Origin: Novosphingobium aureum
Lineage (GTDB): Bacteria > Pseudomonadota > Alphaproteobacteria > Sphingomonadales > Sphingomonadaceae
Reading direction: 5' to 3'
DNA length: 64,000 nt
NCBI RefSeq assembly: GCF_015865035.1
Contig: NZ_JADZGI010000001.1
Coordinates: 558,001-622,000 of the forward strand
Shown: positions 44,712-53,754 of the stretch, one piece after another
Layout: each line of letters begins with the position of its first letter
Numbering within the stretch: the stretch's first letter is position 1
Program-made: the position numbers and the translations under genes
The notes under the pieces: model-generated
What the model saw: the letters and a program-made list of their open reading frames with translations, nothing else
What the model was told of the DNA's origin: nothing
The model's database searches: none

Positions 44712-45497
44712 TCAGCGGCACTTGGGGTGCTGGTGGATGTCGACGATCGAATCGACCCTGCCGTCGGCGACCGCCATCTGGATGCATTGCGAGGAACTCG
44801 GGCGGTTCCAGATGGTGTAGGCGGTGGAACCCGACTTGAAGCCGTCGACGTTGCGGAAGCCGCGATCGCGCATTTCGCCGTCCGCGCTCGATGCCCGGGC
44901 GCCGCGCAGATCGGTGAACTTCGCGCTGCGATCGTAGCCTCCGTGACCGTGGTGGTCGCGCGTGTTGTTGTTGCGTTGCTGCACGCCCTTCGAATAACCA
45001 CGGCTGTAGAAGCTGGAGCTGTCGTAGTTGTGATAGCTCTTGCTGTAGAGGCCATCGTTGAAGCCGCGGTCGTACTGGCGCTCGTCGTCGTGGTTGTCGA
45101 AGTGCTGTTTGTCGTCGTGATGGTCGCTCTTGTGCGCGAGCAGCGCGCCGAGCAGGGCCACGCCCGCGATCGCGGCAACGGCTGTTCCGGCATCACCGCT
45201 CGACTTGTGGCAATCGGAATTCTTGGCGTCGTTGACCGTCATCACGCGCCCGTCGGCCACTTCGACGACGAGGCAGTCCTTGCCGTCGTCATCCCACCAG
45301 TAGCTGTAACGCTCGTCGTAGTTGCCGCGTCGGCCATCGACGTAGTGCAGTCCGCGGGCGTTGAGTTCGCGCTCTGCCGAGGCGGCGCGCAGTCCGTTGA
45401 GGTCGGTAAAGTGCGAGGCCTTGCGGGCCAGCGCCGGAGTCACGGTCAGCGACGCAATCGCGGCAATGGTTGCGCTACGCGATAGAAAGCCTTGCAT
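44712..45497 (-). CDS. Exported protein with two copies of one small domain and a His/Asp-rich linker
   Basis: A 261-residue protein starting at 45497 (MQGFLSRSA), with a signal peptide ending TPALA. Copy 1 (FTDLNGLRAASAERELNARG..YVDG, then DCLVVEVADGRVMTV) and copy 2 (FTDLRGARASSADGEMRDRG..NVDG, then QCIQMAVADGRVDSI) are clear duplicates, each with one cysteine at the matching position. Between them lies a small Ala/Gly hydrophobic segment (AVAAIAGVALLGALLA) and a long linker rich in His, Asp, Tyr, Ser and Asn. No enzyme motif is seen. Possible roles are metal binding or surface structure. It converges on iacD. Confidence 0.6.
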   Translation of the reverse strand: MQGFLSRSATIAAIASLTVTPALARKASHFTDLNGLRAASAERELNARGLHYVDGRRGNYDERYSYWWDDDGKDCLVVEVADGRVMTVNDAKNSDCHKSSGDAGTAVAAIAGVALLGALLAHKSDHHDDKQHFDNHDDERQYDRGFNDGLYSKSYHNYDSSSFYSRGYSKGVQQRNNNTRDHHGHGGYDRSAKFTDLRGARASSADGEMRDRGFRNVDGFKSGSTAYTIWNRPSSSQCIQMAVADGRVDSIVDIHQHPKCR

Positions 45498-45710
45498 GTC
45501 CCACTCCCCTAATCGTTGAAATTCAGAGTCGTGGGCATGATGTACCCGCTGCAAGACGAGTCAATGTAATGATATGGAGATCTCTTGTTGCTTGGTGTGC
45601 CAGATGCTCACGATTTTGGGCATGTATTTGTAATAATTTCTGTTTTTATATGATCCTACGGCACTACCCCTTTTGGATAGTATGCTGCGAAAACCTTGTA
45701 TCTGCGGGCA

Positions 45711-45743
45711 AAAAAATGGCCGGGATGGTTTCCCATCCCGGCC
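45711..45743 (-). terminator. Intrinsic terminator of fliC
   Basis: A perfect 11-bp stem GGCCGGGATGG (45718-45728) / CCATCCCGGCC (45733-45743) with a 4-nt loop. A six-A run precedes it on the plus strand (45711-45716), giving a U-run on the minus-strand transcript. Confidence 0.9.
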
Positions 45744-45795
45744 TTGTCCGAAGGTTCTTGCCTGCGCGCCACGAGGACGCGCAGGCTCGAAAGCC

Positions 45796-46641
45796 TTAAC
45801 GGAAGAGCGAAAGGATCGTCTGCGGCGCCTGGTTGGCGATCGAGAGAGCCTGGACACCCAGCTGCTGCTGCACCTGGAGAGCCTGGAGCTTGGCCGATTC
45901 CTTCGCGAGGTCCGCATCCACGAGGTTGCCGATGCCGGTCTCGATGACGTCGGTGAGCGAGCTGTTGAATTCCAGCTGACCTTCGATCTGGCGCGAAGCC
46001 GCACCGAGGGTGCTCAGGTGGTCGTTGAGCGAGTCCGACAGGGTGTCGAGCGCGGTCACCGCGGTACCGGCGGTAGCAGCGTCGACCAGATCGGTAGCGC
46101 CGTCGAGAGCGCCGCCGCCGGTGCCGGCCGTCGTCAGTTCCGTCTCAAGGTCGATCGAAGCAACGTCGAGCGTGCTGCCGACGCTCACGTCGAGCGACTG
46201 CAGCGACTTGACCTCGCCACCGCTTGCGTCGAGCAGGTTGACGCCGTTGAAGTCCGAGGAGCTGATGATCGAGTCGATCTGCTTCTTCAGGTTGTCGTAG
46301 TCCTTGATGATGGCATCGCGGCTACCCTGATCGGTTTCGCTGGCGACCTCGTAGGCCTTCGACTTCATGTCGTTGACCAGGTCCGAGATCTGTTCGACAC
46401 CCGACACGGCGACGTCGACAACACTCTTGGCGTTGTTGAGCGAGGACGTGACGGCGTTGAGGCCACCCATGTCGCCACGCAGGGTCTGCGCAACGGTGAA
46501 CTTGGCCGAATCGTCCTTGGTCGAGCTGACCGAAAGACCGGTGGTGATACGGCTCTGGGTGACGTCCATCGACTTGTTGGTGGCGCTGAGCGACTGGAGA
46601 GCAGCCATTGCGCCGGTGTTGGTGTTAACGGAGAATGCCAT
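45796..46641 (-). CDS. fliC: Flagellin
   Basis: A 281-residue flagellin starting at 46641 (MAFSVNTNTGAMAALQSL); the upstream in-frame extension is noncoding. The N-terminal D0/D1 helices (ATNKSMDVTQSRITTGLSV, DDSAKFTVAQTLRGDMGGL) and the C-terminal helix (LAKESAKLQALQVQQQLGVQALSIANQ..QTILSLFR) are well conserved, joined by a short variable middle region (about 70 residues). The short form is typical of alphaproteobacterial flagellins. It is monocistronic with its own terminator. FlbT, encoded about 14 kb away, is the expected post-transcriptional regulator. Confidence 0.94.
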   Translation of the reverse strand: MAFSVNTNTGAMAALQSLSATNKSMDVTQSRITTGLSVSSTKDDSAKFTVAQTLRGDMGGLNAVTSSLNNAKSVVDVAVSGVEQISDLVNDMKSKAYEVASETDQGSRDAIIKDYDNLKKQIDSIISSSDFNGVNLLDASGGEVKSLQSLDVSVGSTLDVASIDLETELTTAGTGGGALDGATDLVDAATAGTAVTALDTLSDSLNDHLSTLGAASRQIEGQLEFNSSLTDVIETGIGNLVDADLAKESAKLQALQVQQQLGVQALSIANQAPQTILSLFR

Positions 46642-46824
46642 AGTCTTATTCCTTCTTGGATTCTGGACCGATTCTGCGGTCCGGGCCGGAGTACGCCGAC
46701 CCTCGTACGAAGCCCTAAGTAGAGTTCCGTATACCCAACTTAGAACATGCAAAGGTTGTCAGGTCGTTACGGTCGGGAATAATTTTCAGGCAGTCAGGTC
46801 TGCTAACGGACAGGAATAATGCGC

Positions 46825-46859
46825 AAAAAAGCCCTGCCCGGGGCTGAGCCGGACAGGGC
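46825..46859 (-). terminator. Terminator of the flgF-G-A-H run
   Basis: An 11-bp stem with one mismatch, GCCCTGCCCGG (46831-46841) / CCGGACAGGGC (46849-46859), with AAAAAA before it on the plus strand. It lies 60 bp beyond the flgH stop on the minus strand. Confidence 0.78.
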
Positions 46860-46918
46860 CTTCGCTTGTCACGGGGCGCGAGGAATCGCGGGGCGACCTG
46901 TCCCGCGTCCGGTGGGCC

Positions 46919-47704
46919 TCAGAACGGGAATAGCGCGTCGTAGATCTGCTGGCCCCAGCGCGCCTGCTGCGCGTCGGTGAGCTGGCCGCGCCCGCCGTAG
47001 CTGATGCGCGCATCGGCGATCTGGCTGTGGCGGATCGAATTGTCGCGCGCGATGTCCTCGGGGCGGATCACGCCGGTGACGACGAGTTCGCGCAGCTCGT
47101 AGTTCACGCGTACTTCCTGGCGGCCACGGATCAGCAGGTTGCCGTTGTCCAGCACGTCGACCACCGTCGCGGCGATCGTCATGTTGATCTGTTCCGAGCG
47201 AGAGGTGTTGCCCGCACCGACCGAGCTCGACGAGGAATTGGTGTCGACGAGGTTGGCGGGATCGGGATTGCCCGGCAGGATCGAGGGAATCTTGCTCTCG
47301 AGGCCGAGCAGCGCGGCGATGCCGCCGCTTTCAGAGCCGTTGCGCGTGCGCGTGGTCGAGTTGTCGACGGTGGCGCTGTCGGCGATGTTGATGCGGATGG
47401 TGACGATGTCGCCGATGCGCGAGGCGCGCTGGTCGTGGAAGAAGGCGCCCGCGCCGGTGCGGAACAGCGAGGCGCCGCGCGGCGCATCTTCGCCTGCCCC
47501 GGCAGCGGCCTGCGCCTGTGCGGCGCGGGTCGCGGCGAGGTTGTTGCCCAGCGATGCCTCGGTGCGCGGGGCGACCGGCACTTCGGCGGCGCTCATCTCG
47601 GGGGCCTTGCCCACGTTCTTGAGCCGGCCCACCGCGCCGCATCCCGACAGCAGCGTGGCTGCGAGGAGGGCGGGGACGAGCGCTGCATGACGCGATTTCA
47701 TCAT
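46919..47704 (-). CDS. flgH: Flagellar L-ring lipoprotein FlgH
   Basis: A 261-residue outer-membrane ring protein. The signal peptide ends in the lipobox LLSGC (Cys22). Typical FlgH features follow: SLFRTGAGAFFHDQRASRIGDIVTIRI near the start of the mature domain, an SRSEQINMTIAATVVDVLDNGNLLIRGRQEV block, and the end ISYGGRGQLTDAQQ..WGQQIYDALFPF. It forms the L ring in the outer membrane around the rod. It is last in the flgF-flgG-flgA-flgH run. The P-ring gene flgI is not in the window. Confidence 0.94.
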   Translation of the reverse strand: MMKSRHAALVPALLAATLLSGCGAVGRLKNVGKAPEMSAAEVPVAPRTEASLGNNLAATRAAQAQAAAGAGEDAPRGASLFRTGAGAFFHDQRASRIGDIVTIRINIADSATVDNSTTRTRNGSESGGIAALLGLESKIPSILPGNPDPANLVDTNSSSSSVGAGNTSRSEQINMTIAATVVDVLDNGNLLIRGRQEVRVNYELRELVVTGVIRPEDIARDNSIRHSQIADARISYGGRGQLTDAQQARWGQQIYDALFPF

Positions 47705-47767
47705 CGGTATTCCTGTTCGTGCCGGGGGGAGGCGACTGCTCTTGCCGAGGCTGCTCTGGGGCTGGTT

Positions 47768-48238
47768 CTACTGGACCGGGATCGCGACCTCGCCGGTCGC
47801 TGACGCGATGCCGTCGAGAGTGCGGTTGGTGGCGAGGTTGACGACGCGCACGCTCTCGCCCTTGCCGGCATCGCCGAGCGCGCGCCCGGCGGCGGTGATC
47901 GTCATCGCTCCGCTCGAGACGGTGAGCATGACCGGCTCGCCCCGGCGCACGAGGCGCGGCGCGCTGATGTCGGTCATGTGCAGCGCCACGCCAGCGCGCA
48001 GGTTGCGCGTTGCCTCCATGCCGAGCAGGTCCTCGCGCGTGAGCGCGCGGCGCGCTGCGCTTTCGGGCAACTCGGCGGTCTCGAGGTCGGAGGCCGAGAG
48101 CAGCGTGCCGCGCTCTACCGGATGGGAGAGCACGACGACAGCAGCGGTATCGCCCGGCGCCGCGAGCGCGGGCGCGACCGCGAGCCCCGCGGCAAGGAGG
48201 GCGCCGGTCAGCGAAGGGATGAGGGCAGCGCGTCGCAT
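47768..48238 (-). CDS. flgA: Flagellar P-ring assembly chaperone FlgA
   Basis: A 156-residue periplasmic protein with a signal peptide (about 1-26, ending ALAAP). The SAF-like beta-clip domain has LLSASDLETAEL, LLGMEATRNLRAG, LVRRGEPVMLTVSSGAMTIT and GESVRVVNLATNRTLDGI, all characteristic of FlgA. It helps assemble the FlgI ring. Short compared with enterobacterial FlgA (about 220), but of normal size for alphaproteobacteria. It lies 4 bp after flgG and 63 bp before flgH. Confidence 0.9.
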   Translation of the reverse strand: MRRAALIPSLTGALLAAGLAVAPALAAPGDTAAVVVLSHPVERGTLLSASDLETAELPESAARRALTREDLLGMEATRNLRAGVALHMTDISAPRLVRRGEPVMLTVSSGAMTITAAGRALGDAGKGESVRVVNLATNRTLDGIASATGEVAIPVQ

Positions 48239-48242
48239 CGGA

Positions 48243-49028
<786 letters not shown>

Positions 49029-49103
49029 GGTGGCTCCTGAATTTCGCTACTGGATGCGGCGCTCGTTCTGCGGCGCCTGAATGGGATGGGTCGGGCGGCC
49101 GGT

Positions 49104-49838
49104 TCAGCCGATCCGCGAGAGGCGGTCGATGGCGCGCCGGCGCATCTCGGCAAGGTCCGAGGACATGCGCTGGCTGGTCTGGTACGAGCGCAGGATCTCG
49201 ACCATGTGCGTGGTCTCGACGATCGGCTCGACGTTCGAGGCCTCGACCCCGCCGGTGCGCAGCCGCGCGCCCGCAGGCGTTCCGCCGGTACCGGTGAGGA
49301 GGCCATCGCCGCGCACTTCGAGCATGTTCTCGTCGGCAAATCCGGTTACCGCGATCCGGCCCAGCTCGCCCTGTTCGCCCATGACCGCGCCATCGGCAGT
49401 GATGGTGACCTTGCCGATTTCCTCTATGGGCACGTTGATCGGCTGGCCGTTGGCGTCGAGCAGGCGCTGACCGCCCGAGATGGCGAGATCGCCGTTCTCG
49501 AGCACCTTGATGAAGCCTGCGCGGGTATAGGCCACGCCGCCTGCCGGGTTCTCGACGTTGAGGTAGCCGGGACCCTCGATCATCACGTCGAGCGGATTGC
49601 CGGTCGCCTGGAAGGCGCCCTGGCTGGTGTCGTGGACGGTGCCGTAGTCGAGCACGAACGAGGTCTTGCGTGCGTCGGCGAGCGGGGCCTCCTCGGCATT
49701 CTCGACGTACTCATGGAAAACCGCGCCCTCGCGCTTGTACCCGACGGTGTCGGTGTTCGCCATGTTGTTGGCCGTGATGTCGAGCTGGCGCCGGAGCGCC
49801 TGTTCGTGGCTGAGCAGAACGAAGGAGGAAACGTCCAT
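49104..49838 (-). CDS. flgF: Flagellar proximal rod protein FlgF
   Basis: A 244-residue rod protein. The N-terminus LLSHEQALRRQLDITANNMANTDTVGYKREGAVFHEYV and C-terminus VEASNVEPIVETTHMVEILRSYQTSQRMSSDLAEMRRRAIDRL match FlgF. The middle PLDVMIEGPGYLNVENPAG and YTRAGFIKVLENG are typical. It is the first gene of the flgF-G-A-H run and divergent from fliL, with 155 bp between start codons that should carry both promoters. Confidence 0.93.
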   Translation of the reverse strand: MDVSSFVLLSHEQALRRQLDITANNMANTDTVGYKREGAVFHEYVENAEEAPLADARKTSFVLDYGTVHDTSQGAFQATGNPLDVMIEGPGYLNVENPAGGVAYTRAGFIKVLENGDLAISGGQRLLDANGQPINVPIEEIGKVTITADGAVMGEQGELGRIAVTGFADENMLEVRGDGLLTGTGGTPAGARLRTGGVEASNVEPIVETTHMVEILRSYQTSQRMSSDLAEMRRRAIDRLSRIG

Positions 49839-49905
49839 TTCCGGTCCCTTGCGAAAAAAGGTTCTCGAATATCGCCATTAGGCAATTTTTGCCGGTCGGC
49901 TCTCC

Positions 49906-49911
49906 TATAAT
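49906..49911 (+). promoter_or_regulatory. Candidate -10 element upstream of fliL
   Basis: TATAAT within CTATAATAGA, 83 bp before the fliL start. The same 10-mer is upstream of the gene at 53482. No clear -35 element is found at 17 bp. Confidence 0.35.
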
Positions 49912-49993
49912 AGACGGGAAAACCCGAATGCGGATGCGCGCCCGATGATTTCGAGACGGGCTGCATCTTCGAAAGCCGGAAGGGGGCTTGAGC

Positions 49994-50479
49994 GTGACTA
50001 CCGAAGAGATCGTCGACGTACCCGCCGTCGATGTTCCTGCCAAAAAGCCTTGGAAACGGCCGGCTGTGCTGGCCGGTGCGGCCGTGGTGACGCTCGTCTG
50101 CGGCGGGCTGGGGGCCTTCGCATACCAGCGCATGGCATCCCCTTCGGAGGGGCACGAAGAGGTCGAGGCGGCAAAAAGTTCCTCCTATGTCGAGGTCCCG
50201 CCACTGATCGTGAACCTGCGTGGCGGATCGGAATCGCGCTTCCTCAAGCTGCGCTTCATCGCGGTGGCCGCCAACGACGAGACCGCCGACGAGGTCAAGG
50301 CCAAGCTGCCCGTCGTGCTCGACGCGCTGCAGCCGTTCCTGCGTGAACTGCGCCCCGAGGATCTCGACGGCTCGGCGGCGGTCTACCGGATAAAGGAGGA
50401 GATGATGCGCCGTACCAACGATGCCATCGGCCCCGACAAGGTGACCGACATCCTGATCCAGGACCTGGTGCAGCAATGA
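49994..50479 (+). CDS. fliL: Flagellar basal-body-associated protein FliL
   Basis: A 161-residue inner-membrane protein. GTG 49994 is preferred to TTG 49988 because AAGGGGG sits 7 bp before the GTG and would be too close to the TTG. There is a short cytoplasmic tail, one helix (AVLAGAAVVTLVCGGLGAFAY), and a periplasmic stomatin-like FliL domain: VEVPPLIVNLRGGSESRFLKLRFIAV and the end KVTDILIQDLVQQ. It stabilises the stator around the motor. It overlaps fliM (ATGA). Confidence 0.92.
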   Translation: MTTEEIVDVPAVDVPAKKPWKRPAVLAGAAVVTLVCGGLGAFAYQRMASPSEGHEEVEAAKSSSYVEVPPLIVNLRGGSESRFLKLRFIAVAANDETADEVKAKLPVVLDALQPFLRELRPEDLDGSAAVYRIKEEMMRRTNDAIGPDKVTDILIQDLVQQ

Positions 50480-51546
50480 GCGAGAACCTCAACATGCGCG
50501 GCGTCGACAATGCGAGCGGCCACGCCGTCGGCGAAAGCGAAGACGAGGAAACCCCCTTCGCCATCGACCCGCGCTATGCCGACGAAGCTCGCGCTGGCGC
50601 AAGTCTCGCCCATCGCGAAAGCGGTGCGGTACGCTCCGCGGTCGATGAAGCGCGACGTACCGGCATCAAGGCGGTGATCGAATCCAACGTCGTCACCAAC
50701 GAGCGCCTGCCGATGCTCGAGGTAATCTGCGAGCGAGTGGTGCGCGCGATCGCGACCAGCATGCGCAACCTCACGTCCGACGCGCTCGACGTGACTTTCG
50801 AGGAGATCACCTCGCCGCGCTTCGGCGACTACATGAACCAGGTCGAACTGCCTGCGATGTTCGGCGTGTTCCGGATCGCCGAATGGGAGAACTACGGTCT
50901 CATCACCGTGGATTCGAACCTGATCTATTCGGTCGTCGACGCGCTGCTCGGCGGGCGCAAGGGCGCGCGGCCCGAGCGGCTAGAGACGCGTGCCTTCACC
51001 AATATCGAGACGATCCTGATCTCGAAGATGGCCCAGCTCATCCTCGACGATTTCCGCGATGCGCTCGAGGTCATCCAGCCGGTTTCGATCCAGGTCGACC
51101 GGATGGAGACCAGTCCGCGCTTCGCCGCGATCGCCAGCCCCACCAACATCGCCGCCGTGGCGACCTTCAGGGTCGACATGGAAGGGCGCGGCGGGCGCTT
51201 CTCGATCATGCTGCCCTATGCGACGATCGAGCCGGTGCGCGAGAAGCTGCTCGAACGCTTCATGGGCGAGAAGTTCGGTCGCGACCGGATCTGGGCCGAG
51301 CACATGGCCAACGAGCTGTTCAACACCGAGGTGACGCTCGACGTCGTGCTCGGTGAGAAGGCGATGTCGGTGCGCGACCTCATGAACCTCGAGGTCGGCC
51401 AGACCATCGCCCTGGGCACGAGCCCGGAAAACTCCCTTCAGGTCCAGTGCGCCGGTGTGCCGCTGGGCCGGGCGCATATCGGTCAGCGCTCGAACAACAT
51501 CGCCATCAGTCTCTCGACCGAGATCGCGAAAGGATACCCGAAATGA
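50476..51546 (+). CDS. fliM: Flagellar motor switch protein FliM
   Basis: A 356-residue switch protein starting at ATG 50476. The middle CheC-like domain contains LPMLEVICERVVRAIATSMRNLTSDALDVTF, ITVDSNLIYSVVDALLGG and VDRMETSPRFAAIASPTNIAAVATFRVD. The C-terminal SpoA domain has EKAMSVRDLMNLEVGQTIALG. The usual N-terminal CheY-binding LSQxEID motif is not obvious in the first 30 residues. It forms the C ring and controls rotation sense. The next gene overlaps by 4 bp. Confidence 0.93.
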   Translation: MSENLNMRGVDNASGHAVGESEDEETPFAIDPRYADEARAGASLAHRESGAVRSAVDEARRTGIKAVIESNVVTNERLPMLEVICERVVRAIATSMRNLTSDALDVTFEEITSPRFGDYMNQVELPAMFGVFRIAEWENYGLITVDSNLIYSVVDALLGGRKGARPERLETRAFTNIETILISKMAQLILDDFRDALEVIQPVSIQVDRMETSPRFAAIASPTNIAAVATFRVDMEGRGGRFSIMLPYATIEPVREKLLERFMGEKFGRDRIWAEHMANELFNTEVTLDVVLGEKAMSVRDLMNLEVGQTIALGTSPENSLQVQCAGVPLGRAHIGQRSNNIAISLSTEIAKGYPK

Positions 51547-52157
51547 CCATCGCTACCCTGATCAATGCCGTGGTGATCGTGCTGTGCCTTGCCGTGCTCG
51601 TGCAGGGCTGGCGGATGGACCGGCGCATGCGCGCGTTTCGCGAGAGCCAGCTGGGTGAAAGCGTCGCCCAGCTTGACCGCGCGACCGGGCAGGCCAAGCT
51701 CGTGCTCGGCCAGCTCAAGAGCCTGCTCGCGACCGATGGCCTGGCCCATGCCACCGCGATCACCTCGGCAGAGAACCTGCGCGACGAGCTCTCGGTCATG
51801 GTCGGTATCGGCAACTCGGTCGCCGAACGCATCGTCGAGGCAGTCTCGCAGGCCAATGGCCGCGATTCGGCCGAGGCGCGGGCGGTGATCGAGGCTGCTG
51901 CGCAGGTCGAGGCGGAGACCCAGGCCGAGGCCGAGGCCGCGCCCAAGAAGCCCGCACGCAAGTCCCCGCGCCGCCGCACTGCTGCGCGCAAGACCACGGC
52001 CAAGGCGCGCACTACCAAGGCGCCTTCTGCCAGGGCGAAGGCCGCTTCGGGAGGCACCGCAGAGGGCGAGGCGACTCCTGCTGCCGAGAAGAAGGTCGCG
52101 ACCAAGAGCGCGGCCCGCGCCGACAACGATCAACCCGTAGAAAGCGAAGCGGCATGA
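51543..52157 (+). CDS. Flagellar-operon protein, DUF6468-like
   Basis: A 204-residue protein starting at ATG 51543, overlapping the fliM stop. There is one N-terminal transmembrane helix (ATLINAVVIVLCLAVLVQGW), then the domain RMDRRMRAFRESQLGESVAQLDRATGQAKLVLGQLKSLL resembling DUF6468 of alphaproteobacterial flagellar operons. The C-terminal about 80 residues are Lys/Ala/Arg-rich, histone-H1-like and disordered. Its function is unknown; it lies between fliM and the MotE-like gene, so a motor-associated role is likely. Confidence 0.65.
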   Translation: MTIATLINAVVIVLCLAVLVQGWRMDRRMRAFRESQLGESVAQLDRATGQAKLVLGQLKSLLATDGLAHATAITSAENLRDELSVMVGIGNSVAERIVEAVSQANGRDSAEARAVIEAAAQVEAETQAEAEAAPKKPARKSPRRRTAARKTTAKARTTKAPSARAKAASGGTAEGEATPAAEKKVATKSAARADNDQPVESEAA

Positions 52158-52813
52158 GCTACACCTCCTCTCCGAAGGCGCCCTCGCGGGCCCTGCTGGT
52201 TCCTGCAGCCAGCCTTCAGGCGGCACTGCAGCCGATGGCACAGCCCTCGCGTCTGCTCGTGGGGTTCGCAGGCGTCGCGGTGGTCGCCAACGCGATGGCG
52301 CTGGTCACGCCGCAGGAATCGTTCGCCGCAAGCAAGGCTGCCGATACCGGGCGCATGGGCGCCGCGCTCAGCGATGCCGTTTCGCAGCGTGAGCGGGACA
52401 TGGCCGCGCAGCGCAGCAAGCTCGAGATGCGCGAACGCGCGGTCAAGGCGAGCGAGGCGCGTCTTGCGGGGCAGGTCGACGAAGCCCGCAATTCTGCGCC
52501 CGATGTCGCCGCTGCCGGTGCGGACGAGGTCAAGCCGGACGTGCCTTACGATCGTCTGGCCAACATCTACCAGCGCATGAAGCCCGCGCGCGCCGCCCCG
52601 ATCTTCGAGAAGCTCGACATCGAGGTTCAGTCGCAGGTTGCGCGGCGCATGCGCGATCAGGTCACCGCCCAGATCATGTCGAACATGTCTCCGGCCGCCG
52701 CCGTCAAGCTGTCGATGGCGCTCGCCGGGCGCAAGGTCGTCGATGCCAGGCCGACCGAACTTGCCGCCAAGTCGGCGGGCAAGTCGGGCGGGGGCGCCCG
52801 GTCCGGACGCTGA
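52154..52813 (+). CDS. motE: MotE-like periplasmic flagellar chaperone
   Basis: A 219-residue protein starting at ATG 52154 (ATGA overlap). An N-terminal hydrophobic segment (LLVGFAGVAVVANAMALV) could be a membrane anchor or signal. A coiled coil follows (SQRERDMAAQRSKLEMRERAVKASEARL). The C-terminal MgtE-N/MotE-type domain reads VPYDRLANIYQRMKPARAAPIFEKLDIEVQSQVARRMRD and ends with NMSPAAAVKLSMALAG. In Rhizobium, MotE stabilises the stator partner MotC. Last gene of the fliL-fliM-DUF6468-motE operon. Confidence 0.78.
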   Translation: MSYTSSPKAPSRALLVPAASLQAALQPMAQPSRLLVGFAGVAVVANAMALVTPQESFAASKAADTGRMGAALSDAVSQRERDMAAQRSKLEMRERAVKASEARLAGQVDEARNSAPDVAAAGADEVKPDVPYDRLANIYQRMKPARAAPIFEKLDIEVQSQVARRMRDQVTAQIMSNMSPAAAVKLSMALAGRKVVDARPTELAAKSAGKSGGGARSGR

Positions 52814-52860
52814 GGAGAGAAGCGGCGGTTAACCGTATGAAGTAACCGCGTTAGAAACAG

Positions 52861-52897
52861 GAAAGGGCCCGGACGTCAGTTGCGTCCGGGCCCTTTC
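52861..52897. terminator. Terminator after the fliL-motE operon, possibly bidirectional
   Basis: A perfect 15-bp stem GAAAGGGCCCGGACG (52861-52875) / CGTCCGGGCCCTTTC (52883-52897) with a 7-nt loop. It sits between the operon and the convergent gene at 52955-53389 and could serve both. Confidence 0.88.
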
Positions 52898-52954
52898 CTG
52901 TTGGTGCGGGGCAAGGGAGGCGTCCGCCCCTCGTGAAGAGGGGGACTGCCCGGC

Positions 52955-53389
52955 TCAGCTGCCGAAGGCGCCGACCTTGACGATCAGCACGCGCGAGATC
53001 CGGGGGTCGACTTCGCGTGCTGCCGGGACGAGGGCCTCGCTCAGCTTGCCGGCATCGACCGCGGTGAAGGGCGAGGCGTGGAGCCGCGCGAATTCTAGCG
53101 AGGAGGCCAGCATCGCTGCGCGCAGCGCGGGCTTCTGCTTGTCCAGTTCTGCGGCATCCTCGGGTGATCCTGCCTCGATGACGAGGCTGAGATCGAGCTG
53201 CCCGTCGATCCGTCCCGCATCGATGATCGGCGCGGTAATATCCTCAAGCTGCACGAAACTCGCGGGATCGGCAGGTGTCGACCCGGCGGGCGCGTTGACT
53301 GCTGCCGTGCCCAGAGCGAGCGCCGGGACGGCTGCGAGCAGGCCCACGTCCTTCACGAAGGACAGAGTGGACGTAAGCGAGGACATCAC
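52955..53389 (-). CDS. Small exported protein of unknown function in the flagellar region
   Basis: A 144-residue protein (143 if the second Met at 53386 is used). A hydrophobic N-terminal part (VGLLAAVPALALGTAAV) is either a signal peptide or a membrane anchor. The periplasmic part has LDLSLVIEAGSPEDAAELDKQKPALRAAMLASSLEFARLHASPFTAVD and the final RISRVLIVKVGAFGS, which in layout recalls FliL (strand, helix, strand with a basic end), though without clear identity. It converges on the motE operon. Its upstream region faces the promoter-like CTATAATAGA sequence. Confidence 0.5.
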   Translation of the reverse strand: MMSSLTSTLSFVKDVGLLAAVPALALGTAAVNAPAGSTPADPASFVQLEDITAPIIDAGRIDGQLDLSLVIEAGSPEDAAELDKQKPALRAAMLASSLEFARLHASPFTAVDAGKLSEALVPAAREVDPRISRVLIVKVGAFGS

Positions 53390-53448
53390 GAATCTCCGGT
53401 GGAAGGCATTTCGCAGTCCTTAGAGGACCTTCCTTAACGCTTTCTCTC

Positions 53449-53454
53449 TATAAT
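53449..53454 (+). promoter_or_regulatory. Candidate -10 element upstream of the 53482 gene
   Basis: TATAAT within CTATAATAGA, the same 10-mer as at 49905-49914 upstream of fliL, 28 bp before the start codon. Confidence 0.4.
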
Positions 53455-53481
53455 AGAGGGGTTCTCGAGGAGTTGGTACGC

Positions 53482-53754
53482 GTGAGTAACGATCAGCGCC
53501 CCGCAAGGGTCAGGGTCTTCAACTCGGGCAGCGGTTCGCGCGCCCGGGACACAGCTGCGCCGGATCGCAGGGCGCAGCTCGCTACGGCAGGGGCTGGCGC
53601 GCCCGGGGCCAAGGCCGCGGCGGCGTACCCGGCAGCCTCCGAGAGGCTGCGGACACGCCCGCGCCTGGGCATGATCGCGCTGTTCACGCTGAGCAGCCTG
53701 GCTGGCGCTGGAATCGTCACCTGCTGGCTGCTGTTCCCGCAGGTGCTGCCATGA
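53482..53754 (+). CDS. Small single-pass membrane protein preceding the TPR-like gene
   Basis: A 90-residue protein starting at GTG 53482, with GAGGAG about 10 bp upstream; the TTG at 53473 lies too close to that site. The N-terminal about 65 residues are Arg/Ala/Gly-rich and probably disordered and cytoplasmic. One transmembrane helix (MIALFTLSSLAGAGIVTCWLLF) is near the C-terminus. The stop overlaps the next start (ATGA), so they form an operon. The family is not recognised. Confidence 0.6.
   Translation: MSNDQRPARVRVFNSGSGSRARDTAAPDRRAQLATAGAGAPGAKAAAAYPAASERLRTRPRLGMIALFTLSSLAGAGIVTCWLLFPQVLP

Noticed and set aside
52829..52850. A CtrA-like site (TTAACC...GTAACC) after motE
   Set aside because: The half-sites do not match TTAA-N7-TTAA, and the site is not upstream of a gene.
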